A stretch of 64,000 nt of DNA from JTS-RE37 sp041744575 (GCA_041744575.1 JBGTKP010000045.1:62001-126000), one strand, 5' to 3'. Positions 54,259 through 63,100 are shown, counted from the stretch's first letter. The notes: generated from the sequence alone by a model not told the origin. Numbers and translations are program-made.

Positions 54259-54901
54259 AAATGCAGACAGCGGTGCGCTCAGTGATACCGCCGCAGATAA
54301 TCTTCAGAAAGTTGCCAATATGTCTGTTGACTTTTACAGGAACCTATTCAACACCCTGTTGGAGAACAACAGCAGTTTCAGCAACACCCTCACACAGGTC
54401 AGCCGCAATGCGCTTGATCCAATGAAAAGCATGTTCAACAGCGGGGATTGTTGTCCACCCAAACAAACCTGTCCGCCTCACTGTATCGCAACTATTGAAA
54501 GACAGGCGATGGCAGGCGAAACGATCATAGTGCCTGTCCGGATCAGGAATTCCTGCAATGCTGCCAAAACCTACCGGATTGGTGTCAGGGAACTTCTCGA
54601 TATGGATAATAAGGCGGCACCGGACCAACCGGTAATAAACAAGGCTACCGTAACCCTGCAACCAAACGGTAACGAGAGAGTATTGATGAAATTGGATCTG
54701 GCCAATTTTCAGAATGGAACCTACACTGCTGAAATAGTTGTCAGGGAAAAAGAAATCAACCAGAATATATGTTTTACACTGATCGTCCGTGATCATCAGC
54801 CATTAGTAGCAGAACCAAGGGAAGAAAACCAGTATAAACTTAAATGGCAATCCTGGAAATCCCATTATTATTGTGAGCCCCCTCAAAAAAGGAATAGATA
54901 A
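54248..54901 (+). CDS. Helical-plus-Ig-like protein (paralogue 1)
   Basis: A 217-residue protein from the ATG at 54248, which overlaps the upstream stop by 11 bases; the open frame runs back to 54206 but that would overlap more. Residues 1-60 form an amphipathic helical segment (AADNLQKVANMSVDFYRNLFNTLLEN) resembling phasin-type helices. A cysteine cluster GDCCPPKQTCPPHC follows, then an Ig-like domain with strands IIVPVRIRNSCN and NGTYTAEIVVREKE. The same architecture is seen in the next two genes, so these are paralogues. Function is unknown. Confidence 0.65.
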   Translation: MRNKNADSGALSDTAADNLQKVANMSVDFYRNLFNTLLENNSSFSNTLTQVSRNALDPMKSMFNSGDCCPPKQTCPPHCIATIERQAMAGETIIVPVRIRNSCNAAKTYRIGVRELLDMDNKAAPDQPVINKATVTLQPNGNERVLMKLDLANFQNGTYTAEIVVREKEINQNICFTLIVRDHQPLVAEPREENQYKLKWQSWKSHYYCEPPQKRNR

Positions 54902-54920
54902 CAGTTAATACTCTACTGGT

Positions 54921-55583
54921 ATGCCGGCAGAAGAACATCAGGAACCCAGGGAAGTGGAGGAACTTTTTAAAGATACCATCGAACTGAATAAAAAGTACCT
55001 CAGGCAAAGTTTCAGGTTGATCAATCAAATGAGTCAGCAGGGAACTATGGATAAAAATATATTTACCATCCAACCCGAACTCTATAGGAAAGCAATAAAA
55101 ACCTTTAGCAGGATGAACCTGGAATATTACAACAATGTGATGGACCTGGGATTTTCTTTTGCCGACGAATTCCTGTTCAACAGGGACCAAGTCGTACCCC
55201 CAGAGGAGCCATCCTTTACATTGAGGGGGAATGGCGTGCCCGGATCAGAAGTTCAACTTCAGTTCGTACTTGAAAATTCCCGGAATGAGGAAGTGCATTG
55301 TGAATTGAAAAATACCCATTTTGTCAATGAAATGGACCGGCAGGAAACAACAGGGATTATTGCGCATTTTAGTCCGCAGGCCTTTCGGCAGCACCCGGAC
55401 GGTTCCCAGACCATTTCAATATCCCTGGCTATCGGAAAGCAGGTAATACCCGGAATATATACCAGCCACGTGAGTGTTCTGGGCTTTGAGCCTACCTTTT
55501 TCGCCATTGTCCTGGAAGTGGATCAAAAAGCTAAACCCTCAGGGAATGCCACAACAAAAAAACGATCAGCGAAAAAAGGGTAA
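54921..55583 (+). CDS. Helical-plus-Ig-like protein (paralogue 2)
   Basis: A 220-residue protein: an N-terminal helical region (LYRKAIKTFSRMNLEYYNNVMDLG is its core, residues 53-90) followed by an Ig-like domain (about 95-205; VQLQFVLENSRNEEVHCELKN and IPGIYTSHVSVLG). The C-terminal tail is Lys-rich. Architecture and the PGxY strand match the neighbouring paralogues. No signal peptide is present, so it is likely a cytoplasmic protein that binds a surface or membrane by its amphipathic helices. Confidence 0.65.
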   Translation: MPAEEHQEPREVEELFKDTIELNKKYLRQSFRLINQMSQQGTMDKNIFTIQPELYRKAIKTFSRMNLEYYNNVMDLGFSFADEFLFNRDQVVPPEEPSFTLRGNGVPGSEVQLQFVLENSRNEEVHCELKNTHFVNEMDRQETTGIIAHFSPQAFRQHPDGSQTISISLAIGKQVIPGIYTSHVSVLGFEPTFFAIVLEVDQKAKPSGNATTKKRSAKKG

Positions 55584-56262
55584 GTCCCGAAGGGGCGGAC
55601 GTCCGGAAGATACTTCATGGATAGATACGGACAAAGTGGTAAACAGAGCCCAGCGCATTGTAAGTTCTGCAGTGAATGTTCTGGAGGAGGAAATCGCGGC
55701 AGGTATCCTCGCAGCCAAAAGAATTGAGAAAAAACTGATTGACGTGGAAGAGATCCGGAGCAATCCGGATGACCTGATCAACCGGATACGCAGGGATTCC
55801 CATGAGGCGCTGGATCTCTATATAGATGCTTTTGCTTCCGTTAGCGGTAAACTCAATACAATTATTGAAGCCCTGAAAAGCGACCCGGCTGAAAAACCAA
55901 ATACTACCGGAAACCGTTCACAAAAGCAGAAGCCTGATGCCGTCGTCCTTGAACCGGATGGACCTTTAAAGCCGGGGGAATCATGTACCTTATCGCTTAT
56001 AGTTTATGAAGACAATGTCGGGGCCTCCGGTAAGGTAAGTCTGCGAAAGTCGGACCTGGTAGGTCCGAATAATCAGGTTGTTTCCCAAAGGGCCATCACC
56101 ATCATGCCCAAAACCCTCATGTTAAAAGGACAGGTTGAAAAAGAGATAAGCATTAACGTCAAATTGCCAAGGAGGGTGCTACCCGGAATTTACAATGCAC
56201 TTTTGACCGATATAGACAACCCCCTGATACGAATGATACTTGCCATCCAGGTAACACAATAA
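55546..56262 (+). CDS. Helical-plus-Ig-like protein (paralogue 3)
   Basis: A 238-residue protein from the ATG at 55546, overlapping the upstream gene by 38 bases. The open frame starts at 55474 but would lie further inside that gene. A basic N-terminus (QQKNDQRKKGKSRRGGR) precedes a long helical stretch (about 30-120: IVSSAVNVLEEEIAAGILAAKR) and an Ig-like domain (about 140-238: CTLSLIVYEDNVGASGKVSLR and LPGIYNALLTDIDNP). It is the third of the paralogous set. The polyprenyl synthetase gene begins 5 bases later. Confidence 0.65.
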   Translation: MPQQKNDQRKKGKSRRGGRPEDTSWIDTDKVVNRAQRIVSSAVNVLEEEIAAGILAAKRIEKKLIDVEEIRSNPDDLINRIRRDSHEALDLYIDAFASVSGKLNTIIEALKSDPAEKPNTTGNRSQKQKPDAVVLEPDGPLKPGESCTLSLIVYEDNVGASGKVSLRKSDLVGPNNQVVSQRAITIMPKTLMLKGQVEKEISINVKLPRRVLPGIYNALLTDIDNPLIRMILAIQVTQ

Positions 56263-56267
56263 TATCG

Positions 56268-57296
56268 ATGGATGAAATTCAAATGAAACAAATGCTTGCC
56301 GGGTACGGGGCAGAAACGCTACGGGGGATTGGTTCGTTTATTCCAAATAAAGAACCCGGAAAATACCTTTACGACCTCATTGCCGATTATCCCAACAGGG
56401 GCGGGAAAGGGTTCAGGCCCGGACTGTGCATCGCAACCTGCAAAGCTTTTGGCGGCACCCTGAAGGAGGCTAAATTTACAGCGGTTAGCCTGGAACTTCT
56501 CCACAACTCATTCTTAATACATGACGATGTCGAGGATGACAGCTTTTACAGGCGGAATAAACCAACCATGCACCAGGCCAACAATAAAGCAATCGCCATC
56601 AATGTGGGAGATGCCATGAATGCTTTGAGTATGTTACCATTAAACAGGAATAGGGAGCTTCTGGGAGATAAAATTGCCCAGCAACTTTTTCTCGAAGTCC
56701 AGCATATGGTCCTTGAATGCGCGGAAGGCCAGGCGCTCGAATTGGGTTGGCGCAAGGACAACAACTGCTCTCTCGTGAAAACGGATTACATGAGAATGAT
56801 ACTTAAAAAAACATGCTGGTACACCTGTATACACCCCATCCGGATGGGCGCCATTATAGGAAGTAAAGGTCGGACAGACCCTGAAAAGTTCAACAGACTA
56901 GGCTATTTTATGGGAGCCTCTTTCCAGATACAGGATGACATCCTCAACCTGGTGGCGGATGAGGAAAAGTATGGCAAGGAAATAGGAGGTGACATTCTGG
57001 AGGGAAAAAGGACGCTAATGCTCATACATTTACTCTCACATTGCCAACCCCGGGAACTGAAATTCATTAAGGATTACCTCACGGTGCCCATCCTGGACCG
57101 GAAAGAGGCAGATGCCCGGGAAATCTTTTCACTGATGGGAAAATATGGGTCTGTGGCATATGCCAAGGAAACCAGTAAATACCTTGCGGGTGCGGCCTTG
57201 AAGGAATTTTATACCCATTTTTCACAGGTACCGGATTCGGTTGACAAAGCATTCCTGGAATCGATCATCCTGTATATGATCAACAGAAACTATTAA
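56268..57296 (+). CDS. Polyprenyl synthetase family protein
   Basis: A 342-residue trans-isoprenyl diphosphate synthase that would extend an allylic diphosphate with isopentenyl diphosphate. The first aspartate-rich motif is HDDVEDD (DDxxD at 86-90). The second is QDDILNL (Asp223-Asn227), with Asn replacing the usual last Asp; this DDxxN form is known in some geranylgeranyl-type synthases. GKGFRPGLCIATCKA matches the conserved GxKxxRP region. Chain length is unknown but likely C15-C20. It sits between the Ig-like genes and a geranylgeranyl-reductase-family gene, so its product is probably used by that enzyme. Confidence 0.87.
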   Translation: MDEIQMKQMLAGYGAETLRGIGSFIPNKEPGKYLYDLIADYPNRGGKGFRPGLCIATCKAFGGTLKEAKFTAVSLELLHNSFLIHDDVEDDSFYRRNKPTMHQANNKAIAINVGDAMNALSMLPLNRNRELLGDKIAQQLFLEVQHMVLECAEGQALELGWRKDNNCSLVKTDYMRMILKKTCWYTCIHPIRMGAIIGSKGRTDPEKFNRLGYFMGASFQIQDDILNLVADEEKYGKEIGGDILEGKRTLMLIHLLSHCQPRELKFIKDYLTVPILDRKEADAREIFSLMGKYGSVAYAKETSKYLAGAALKEFYTHFSQVPDSVDKAFLESIILYMINRNY

Positions 57297-57303
57297 GTAT
57301 GTA

Positions 57304-58773
57304 ATGATCATCTTAAAACAAAAAATTGCTTTTGATTGCGATGTCCTGATAGTAGGGGGTGGTCCGGCGGGCAGTGCATTGGCATATCACCTGGCAAAAG
57401 ATGGCATACAGGTTATTGTGGCAGAGGCGGAGAAATTTCCTCGAGACAAGGTATGCGGGGATGGTGTCAGTCCCATTGCCCTTGCCGAACTCCATGCAAT
57501 GGGTATTACCAAAACCCAAACCTTTAAAAAAGCGAATGAGATAGATGAGGTAGGATTATTTATCAGGGATGACCAAGCGATCATAAAGCTTGCCAAGCCG
57601 GAAGCACTTCCCTTTCATGCACGGATCATCCCGCGGAAGGAATTGGATCACCTGATCTTTGAAGCGGCACAACAAGCCGGCGCGGTATTTTATGAGGAGT
57701 GCCGTGTATCCGGTTACCAAATTACCCGCGACAGGGTGGTAACCACCTATCGCAGGGGCCGCGGGGAGGGAAGGATCGTATCAAAGGTCATTGTGGGAGC
57801 TGATGGCAGCAGGTCCGTTGTTGCCCGCCAGCTGAAAGGTGCCAAAACCAATGCCGCATTTCAGTTACTGGGTCTGCGTGCCTACTATGAGGGTATAAAC
57901 GGACCAAAAAACAGAGTGGACGTTTATTTCAGCGAGGAAAATTTTCCGGGTATCTACTGGTTGTTTCCAAAAGAGGAGGCAGGCGCCAATGTCGGTATGG
58001 CGATGATCTATCAGACGTATCCACAAAGACAGGGGCAGGTCAAACAACTTTTTGAAAATCACCTTAGCAACAATCCGGATCTGCGCCGGCGTATTGGAGA
58101 TGGCTTTTCTGAGAGTAAGATAGAGGGTTGGCCGATTACCTTTTACGATGCAAAAAGTCCGGTGATAGCCGGGCGCCTGATGCTGGTTGGAGAGGCAGCC
58201 GGATTGATCAATCCGCTCAGTGGTGATGGAATACAGTATTCCCTGCTCAGTGCCAGGTGGGCAGCTGATTGCCTTAAGTCGTGCCATGCCAGTTCCGATT
58301 ATTCGATGACCTCCCTCAATACATATAAACAAAAACTGGATGCGGAATTATCCCATGATTTTGCCGTGTCAAATCTGATGGTTCATTTTGCAAGGAATAA
58401 AACCTTGACCCCTGTGTTGATGAGACTGCTTGGGATACTTATTTCAAGGGCCAAAACAGATCAGGGCTTTGCGGAGATAGTGGCGGGTATTTTTGAGGGA
58501 ACCTATCCTTCCTATAAAGCCCTTAGTCCTGATTTTATAGTAAAGGTATTGTTGCAGGCCGGGATAGACCTGAAGGATTATTTAGGCCGTACAGGAAGAG
58601 ACTCCGGACAATTGAAGCAAGATATCAGCCAGATCCTTAGGGCCCTCATCAAAACCGCCGGTGAAATTTCAGGTGACCGGAAGGTACATTCAGAATGGTT
58701 GATGGGGGTGGCAGGCAAGACCCTGGCCGTTTCCAAACATACCGTGGCCAGGGTATTATCCCGGGGGAACTAG
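57304..58773 (+). CDS. Geranylgeranyl reductase family FAD-dependent oxidoreductase
   Basis: A 489-residue flavoprotein of the GGR family. It has the N-terminal FAD motif DVLIVGGGPAGSALAYHL (GxGxxG at 18-23), the family signature KVCGDGVSP at 49-57 (the CGD/G block), and the GD-type segment GRLMLVGEAAGLINPLSGDGI near 295-315. The C-terminal part is helical. Such enzymes saturate double bonds of geranylgeranyl chains in lipids or quinones, although some act as halogenases or hydroxylases. Located 7 bases after the polyprenyl synthetase gene, it most likely reduces that enzyme's product or a lipid derived from it. Confidence 0.87.
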   Translation: MIILKQKIAFDCDVLIVGGGPAGSALAYHLAKDGIQVIVAEAEKFPRDKVCGDGVSPIALAELHAMGITKTQTFKKANEIDEVGLFIRDDQAIIKLAKPEALPFHARIIPRKELDHLIFEAAQQAGAVFYEECRVSGYQITRDRVVTTYRRGRGEGRIVSKVIVGADGSRSVVARQLKGAKTNAAFQLLGLRAYYEGINGPKNRVDVYFSEENFPGIYWLFPKEEAGANVGMAMIYQTYPQRQGQVKQLFENHLSNNPDLRRRIGDGFSESKIEGWPITFYDAKSPVIAGRLMLVGEAAGLINPLSGDGIQYSLLSARWAADCLKSCHASSDYSMTSLNTYKQKLDAELSHDFAVSNLMVHFARNKTLTPVLMRLLGILISRAKTDQGFAEIVAGIFEGTYPSYKALSPDFIVKVLLQAGIDLKDYLGRTGRDSGQLKQDISQILRALIKTAGEISGDRKVHSEWLMGVAGKTLAVSKHTVARVLSRGN

Positions 58774-58951
58774 AACGAAACGCTGAAATAGCCTGGTAAT
58801 GGGGGTGGTCTGCGGGATGATTTTTAATGGGCACCATATAGGTGACTTTGATATTTAATAGCAAATGCGCATTCGAATTTATCTGATTTTGACCAAGTTT
58901 TTATAATACTATATTTAAAAAGAATAAAGTCAATAGTAAGGCTTACGAAAG

Positions 58952-58979
58952 GTAAAACCTGAGTTCCCCCAGGTTTTAC
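58952..58979. terminator. Hairpin between convergent genes, possible terminator
   Basis: A perfect 10-base inverted repeat, GTAAAACCTG (58952-58961) and CAGGTTTTAC (58970-58979), with an 8-base loop. It lies between the end of the geranylgeranyl-reductase gene and the end of the convergent gene at 59021. There is no clear T-run after it on either strand, so termination function is only probable. Confidence 0.4.
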
Positions 58980-59020
58980 AAGCATTGGTCAGATATAAAC
59001 TGATAGCTAAAACAAATGAT

Positions 59021-59782
59021 TTACTGACGGGTTGCTACTACTACTTTCGGATCCAGACCACTAAGGTCTTTTCTGAGGGTCCATATTTCGGTGCTGTCTC
59101 CATCGGTCGTTGCTTCGACATCAGCCATGAATTTTACAAAGCTTCCGGCACCGTGTACTTCCTCGAAATTTTGAACAAATTTGTCCTCTGTTCCTAACCA
59201 GGAAGAACTATCGAAGAAGTCCACCCAGCCAAAATCTATTCCATCCAAACTGTTCATTTCATTGGAGTATACCCCATAGATTTGATCCGGCATTTTGTCC
59301 TTATATACTTTAACTACTTTCTTTAACACGTTCTCCATAAATTCCTCTTCTTTGAAACGTTTTACATCGATTCTAAAAACAGAGAGTTTATTGATTTCAA
59401 AGTCTTTGGAGAAGTTGGATAACTGAGGATGTATTTTCATATAGTTGACTTCAACGTCGGGCATCAAAAATTTATTAATGTTTTTATTGTTGTCATCGGT
59501 ATGTTCTTTACTGGCTGGTCTTCCGTCCATGGCACTCCAGGGTAAGGGCCCCATAATTAACATATATTTACTGGCATTTTTACCATTTAATACGCTATAA
59601 ACCCTGGCGCCGTAGGGCCCTTCAGCATGGTATTTTTTGTTATGGGCCGCTATACCCGCCTCGAATTCCATAATTTTTTCCGGATTTACCGTAAGCATCG
59701 CATTTTCGAAGATTAAATCCTCGTTTGTTTGTGCCACGGCCAAGAAAGGCAGTAGCAAAAGGGCACACATTAATTTTTTCAT
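59021..59782 (-). CDS. Secreted protein of unknown function (family A)
   Basis: A 253-residue exported protein with a clean Sec signal peptide ending LAVAQ (about residue 18). The mature chain resembles two tandem small alpha/beta (antibiotic-biosynthesis-monooxygenase-like) units: LTVNPEKIMEFEAGIAAHNKKYHAEG, then ARVYSVLNGKNASKYMLIMGPLPW, and later VDFFDSSSWLG. It shows similarity in layout to the protein at 61609-62373. No enzyme motif is evident. It converges on the prenyl operon across the hairpin. Confidence 0.65.
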   Translation of the reverse strand: MKKLMCALLLLPFLAVAQTNEDLIFENAMLTVNPEKIMEFEAGIAAHNKKYHAEGPYGARVYSVLNGKNASKYMLIMGPLPWSAMDGRPASKEHTDDNNKNINKFLMPDVEVNYMKIHPQLSNFSKDFEINKLSVFRIDVKRFKEEEFMENVLKKVVKVYKDKMPDQIYGVYSNEMNSLDGIDFGWVDFFDSSSWLGTEDKFVQNFEEVHGAGSFVKFMADVEATTDGDSTEIWTLRKDLSGLDPKVVVATRQ

Positions 59783-59807
59783 TGGTTCTATATTTAAAAG
59801 TTACTAT

Positions 59808-60479
59808 TCAAATTTTTACTTCATGGTGATGGCTGTCCTTAAAGGCCCTGGTCAAACGTATCAATGATGTGGATTTGAATCCAGACTCTTTCCATTTCGT
59901 AGAATTCGGAGGCAGTAAAAGGATGTTCAAAGACATCAGGAGGCAAAAGGTATTTTCGGTTCGGTTATTGTCAGTATTATTTTCAATGACGGCCAACGAA
60001 CCGTCTTTTGGTAATGCGTTGAATCCTTTTTTGATAGGCATGAGTTTTTACTTTTTATTCCAGTCAGTAAGGATGGTACCCATTGCAATGACATCGGCTT
60101 TTGGAAAATCATCGGTAAAGAAATCGCCGGATCGGATGCTTGCCTTGTCCTCTAGCCCCATGCTTTTTTATGTTCTTTTTTGCAAAAAGCCCCACGGGGG
60201 GCAAATCGAAAGAAATATATCTAGTGTCCTCGGGCATTGATGTAAAAAGCGCTTTCCTTTAATCCAATTCGTTTTAAAATACCCAGAGTCACTAAGGCAT
60301 CCAAATAGATATTCCAAGACTTGGTTGATTTTTCTTGGCCGGTAATTTCCTATTCACCAAAAATGGTAAAAAGTTCCATATTAAATGCCGTCAACAGCGT
60401 TTTCGATGCCCAAGATCCTGTGCCGATTTGCAGAATTTTTGAGGGTCTGGTCGTGTTGGGGTAGTTGTTTGGTACGCAT
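59808..60479 (-). pseudogene. Decayed O-methyltransferase (Methyltransf_2/acetylserotonin type)
   Basis: Read on the minus strand from an ATG at 60479, the sequence encodes fragments in several frames that together follow the O-methyltransferase family 2 order: a dimerisation part (ILQIGTGSWASKTLLTAFNMELF, then LDALVTLGILKR), a FDLPPV segment, GDFFTDDFPKADVIAMGTIL, then ALPKDGSLAVIE and CLLMSLNILLLPP near the end. In-frame stops and at least two shifts separate these pieces, so the gene is broken. Gene loss near secreted SnoaL-like proteins suggests a small-molecule modification locus that has decayed. Confidence 0.72.
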
Positions 60480-60608
60480 ATCTTTAATGGTTTAGCTGAT
60501 AAACCTAACAGGAACTACCCATAGTTTCCCCGAAATAAGGATTGATCGCCCCTTTGTTAAGTTGTATGCCTACCTGGATTGTTGTAACCGTATTACCCAA
60601 TTGATTAT

Positions 60609-61535
60609 CTATTTACTTTGAGCATCGGCAAGCTGTTTTGTATCTACATATTGCTGAAAACCGATAACTTTACCGTTACTAAGCGTCCAAAGATGAGCGG
60701 CCTGTGCATCGATTGTGGCTCCGTTTGCTTTTAGTTTGCCGTTGTATCGAAGGGTGGCAAGTACTTCGTCATTGGCCATTTCATGTAATTTTATATTTGC
60801 AAGGCTAAAAGTTTCATATTCCTCGCCAATTCTGTTGAATATTCCTTTCAATACGGCATCCGGACCTTTGTAGGGGTTACCATCGGCTAAGGCATTTCCT
60901 TCTGCTTCCATCCATACGACATTAGGATCTAACGAAGCAAGAACCGATGGAACATCGCCTGCTGAAAAAGATTGGTAAATCCCGTTGATGATTACCCTGT
61001 TGTCTTCTGGGTCGAGGTTATTCATAGCATCGATTTCCTGTAATGCCAAAACCATGGGTGCATTATCCCAATTTCCACTGGTACGCACTATTTTCCCATC
61101 CTTAAATTGCCCCGTCAAATGGATGGGAATCTTTATTTTCTTGCCATTGGCTTTTAGGGTTCCTTCCCAATCGCCCCAAAAGTTGACCCAAGTATCACCT
61201 TTATCGGTTATGACCATTTCATATTCTTGACCCTTATCCAGGAAACTACGATCGGCCAGGTTCGTAAGACTTTGAGTATGGAAATCAATCATTTCAGCAA
61301 TTGAAAGGCCAACATCTGAACTATTGTTGAACGATTTCGCGGTATCGGCATATTGTGCCGTCATTCCTTCCCAGTCTTTTTTATTGTAACTGTTTATGAC
61401 CGATTTAAATGTGTCTATTTCTGGAGAGTTCTGTGTATAACGCTGTTTTTGGTTGCAGGCTGTAAATAAAATCATTACAAGACCTAATAGGATTACTTTT
61501 TTTTTCACGAGTGTATTTCTAATTGTTATAACCAC
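60609..61535 (-). CDS. Lipoprotein with two SnoaL/NTF2-like domains
   Basis: A 308-residue lipoprotein (lipobox FTAC, Cys27) with two NTF2-like cone folds. Residues about 40-165 (FKSVINSYNKKDWEGMTAQYAD and GDWEGTLKANGKKIKIPIHLTG) and 180-305 (INGIYQSFSAGDVPSVLASLDPNVVWMEAEGN and ATLRYNGKLKANGATIDAQAAHLWTLSNGKV are the cores). These folds serve as ester cyclases, dehydratases or ligand-binding modules; no catalytic residue can be named here. It lies just upstream of the decayed methyltransferase gene on the same strand. Confidence 0.78.
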   Translation of the reverse strand: MVITIRNTLVKKKVILLGLVMILFTACNQKQRYTQNSPEIDTFKSVINSYNKKDWEGMTAQYADTAKSFNNSSDVGLSIAEMIDFHTQSLTNLADRSFLDKGQEYEMVITDKGDTWVNFWGDWEGTLKANGKKIKIPIHLTGQFKDGKIVRTSGNWDNAPMVLALQEIDAMNNLDPEDNRVIINGIYQSFSAGDVPSVLASLDPNVVWMEAEGNALADGNPYKGPDAVLKGIFNRIGEEYETFSLANIKLHEMANDEVLATLRYNGKLKANGATIDAQAAHLWTLSNGKVIGFQQYVDTKQLADAQSK

Positions 61536-61608
61536 GAAGTAGGGAATCCTTTGGTTTTAAGTTGAGTTAATATGAAATGCATACAGGCATTGACCGGGTT
61601 TCGAAAAA

Positions 61609-62373
61609 TTAGTTTGGAGATGAATACGCCATATCAGGTCGCATTTGACCTTCCACTATTTCATACTGCAGGAGGCTCGACTGAAAATCACCAAAGACTT
61701 CTCCCCATTTTTCTCCTAAAAGCGTGTTATTCTCCGCAATTTTAGTTTCATAATCTACCGCGTTTTTAGCGGCAATGGCAACCATATAGAAAGAGCCACG
61801 CGTACCGAAACCACTTTTGTAAGTACGATAATGAACTTTTGATCCCTTGCTGTCGAAGAGTTGTTTGATTGCCAGAGCTTTTTCCCTGACGGAAGCTTCA
61901 TTGGCCGGCGTGTAATGAAAATAGTGGAACTTCCTATAGTCTTGCCCTTCGGGCGTTTGTGTCATACCCTCGGGCATATAACTTAGTTCTTCGTCCAAAA
62001 CAATCACGTAGTCATGTTCTGTATCATAGCTTTTGTCCATTTCGTCAAACATTGCGCTCATTTCTCCCGGACCCATTTTTTCCGATAGGGTCTTGAAAGT
62101 TTCATAATTAATATCTGCCATGGAGGCGATTGGACTCACCCATAAGTATCGATGGTCAACGGTATTGGTAACAATCATACCTGCCCCTTTAATACGGTGC
62201 TTTTTCAAATTGGCGGTCAAGTCCTTGCAGACTTTTTCATAAGATGCCACCATTGAAGGTTTTACCACATCTTCATGTACCCAAAAGGATTGAAGATTGT
62301 TGTCTTGGGCTTTCGCCAGATTTGCCGTTAACACGATGGCCAATGCGATAATAATGGTCTTTGCTATTTTCAT
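61609..62373 (-). CDS. Secreted protein of unknown function (family A relative)
   Basis: A 254-residue exported protein with a Sec signal peptide ending AKAQ (about residue 22). The mature chain has repeated alpha/beta units (VKPSMVASYEKVCKDLTANLKK, then GMIVTNTVDHRYLWVSPIASM, later FYMVAIAAKNAVDYETKIAENN) and the layout of the protein encoded at 59021-59782, suggesting the two are distant paralogues. No catalytic motif is seen. It follows the 62408-62929 gene on the same strand and is probably cotranscribed with it. Confidence 0.68.
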   Translation of the reverse strand: MKIAKTIIIALAIVLTANLAKAQDNNLQSFWVHEDVVKPSMVASYEKVCKDLTANLKKHRIKGAGMIVTNTVDHRYLWVSPIASMADINYETFKTLSEKMGPGEMSAMFDEMDKSYDTEHDYVIVLDEELSYMPEGMTQTPEGQDYRKFHYFHYTPANEASVREKALAIKQLFDSKGSKVHYRTYKSGFGTRGSFYMVAIAAKNAVDYETKIAENNTLLGEKWGEVFGDFQSSLLQYEIVEGQMRPDMAYSSPN

Positions 62374-62407
62374 AATTCTTAGGTTTCAATTTTTTATGTT
62401 GGTCTAT

Positions 62408-62929
62408 TTATTCCATTACCGGGGGATTCAGGGTATACCCCATTTGTTGTAAAAGGTCGAGTTCATTGAAGACCACATCTTCCCGAATCAATCTTCCTTT
62501 GCTGTCGAAATAGAATTGTGATAGTCCGTTGATCTTAACTTTCTTTCCGGTCGCCGCTATCTCTCCGAAAGTTCCTGTATGGGTACCCGAGGAAGTCCAA
62601 TGAGTGAAAATAGCATTGTCCTTGACAATGGTGCTGTCTAATTTCACTGCCATATCAGGAAAACCTTTAAAAAATAGCGCCATGTGGGCCTTCATTTCAT
62701 TTTGGGAGGTAGCTACAGTAACTCCGTTGAGGTTTCTGATAAAATCTTCGGTAGATATTTCGGTTAAATTGGAAATATCACCCTTGTTCCAGCAAGAATC
62801 CATATAGGTATTCAGCGTATTTAGGACCAAAGCTTCGTTGATTTGAATATCCCGCGATGATTTCTGTCCTCGGTCACACGATGTAATTGACAGCCAGAAA
62901 AGCAATGAAAAAAACAGGGATATTTTCAT
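62408..62929 (-). CDS. SnoaL-like ester cyclase lipoprotein
   Basis: A 173-residue lipoprotein from the ATG at 62929 (a longer frame opens at 62983 but gives no proper signal peptide). The lipobox ends SITSC. One SnoaL-like domain covers most of the rest: LNTYMDSCWNKGDISNLTEI, then MKAHMALFFKGFPDMAVKLDST, then THWTSSGTHTGTFGEIAATGKKVKI and a QFYFDSKGRLIREDVVFN end. SnoaL relatives are polyketide cyclases or ester cyclases, but exported ones are uncharacterised. It is the first gene of the minus-strand set and is divergent from the TPR gene. Confidence 0.8.
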   Translation of the reverse strand: MKISLFFSLLFWLSITSCDRGQKSSRDIQINEALVLNTLNTYMDSCWNKGDISNLTEISTEDFIRNLNGVTVATSQNEMKAHMALFFKGFPDMAVKLDSTIVKDNAIFTHWTSSGTHTGTFGEIAATGKKVKINGLSQFYFDSKGRLIREDVVFNELDLLQQMGYTLNPPVME

Positions 62930-63100
62930 GTTAGTGCCAAATGTGTTATGAAGTAATTGATTTTCAGTACATGAAATATTCAATTCAGGACGAACGGATG
63001 CTTTTACTGTCCGAAGAGCGTTTTAAAATTATCGGATATTGACTATAATGTTGTATATTTAACAAACAACCGTTTATCCCTAAGGTAACCAAACCATTAC

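Noticed and set aside
59869..60240. 123-codon plus-strand frame
   Set aside because: It is antisense to the decayed O-methyltransferase, whose minus-strand pieces match a known family in order, so this frame is a shadow.
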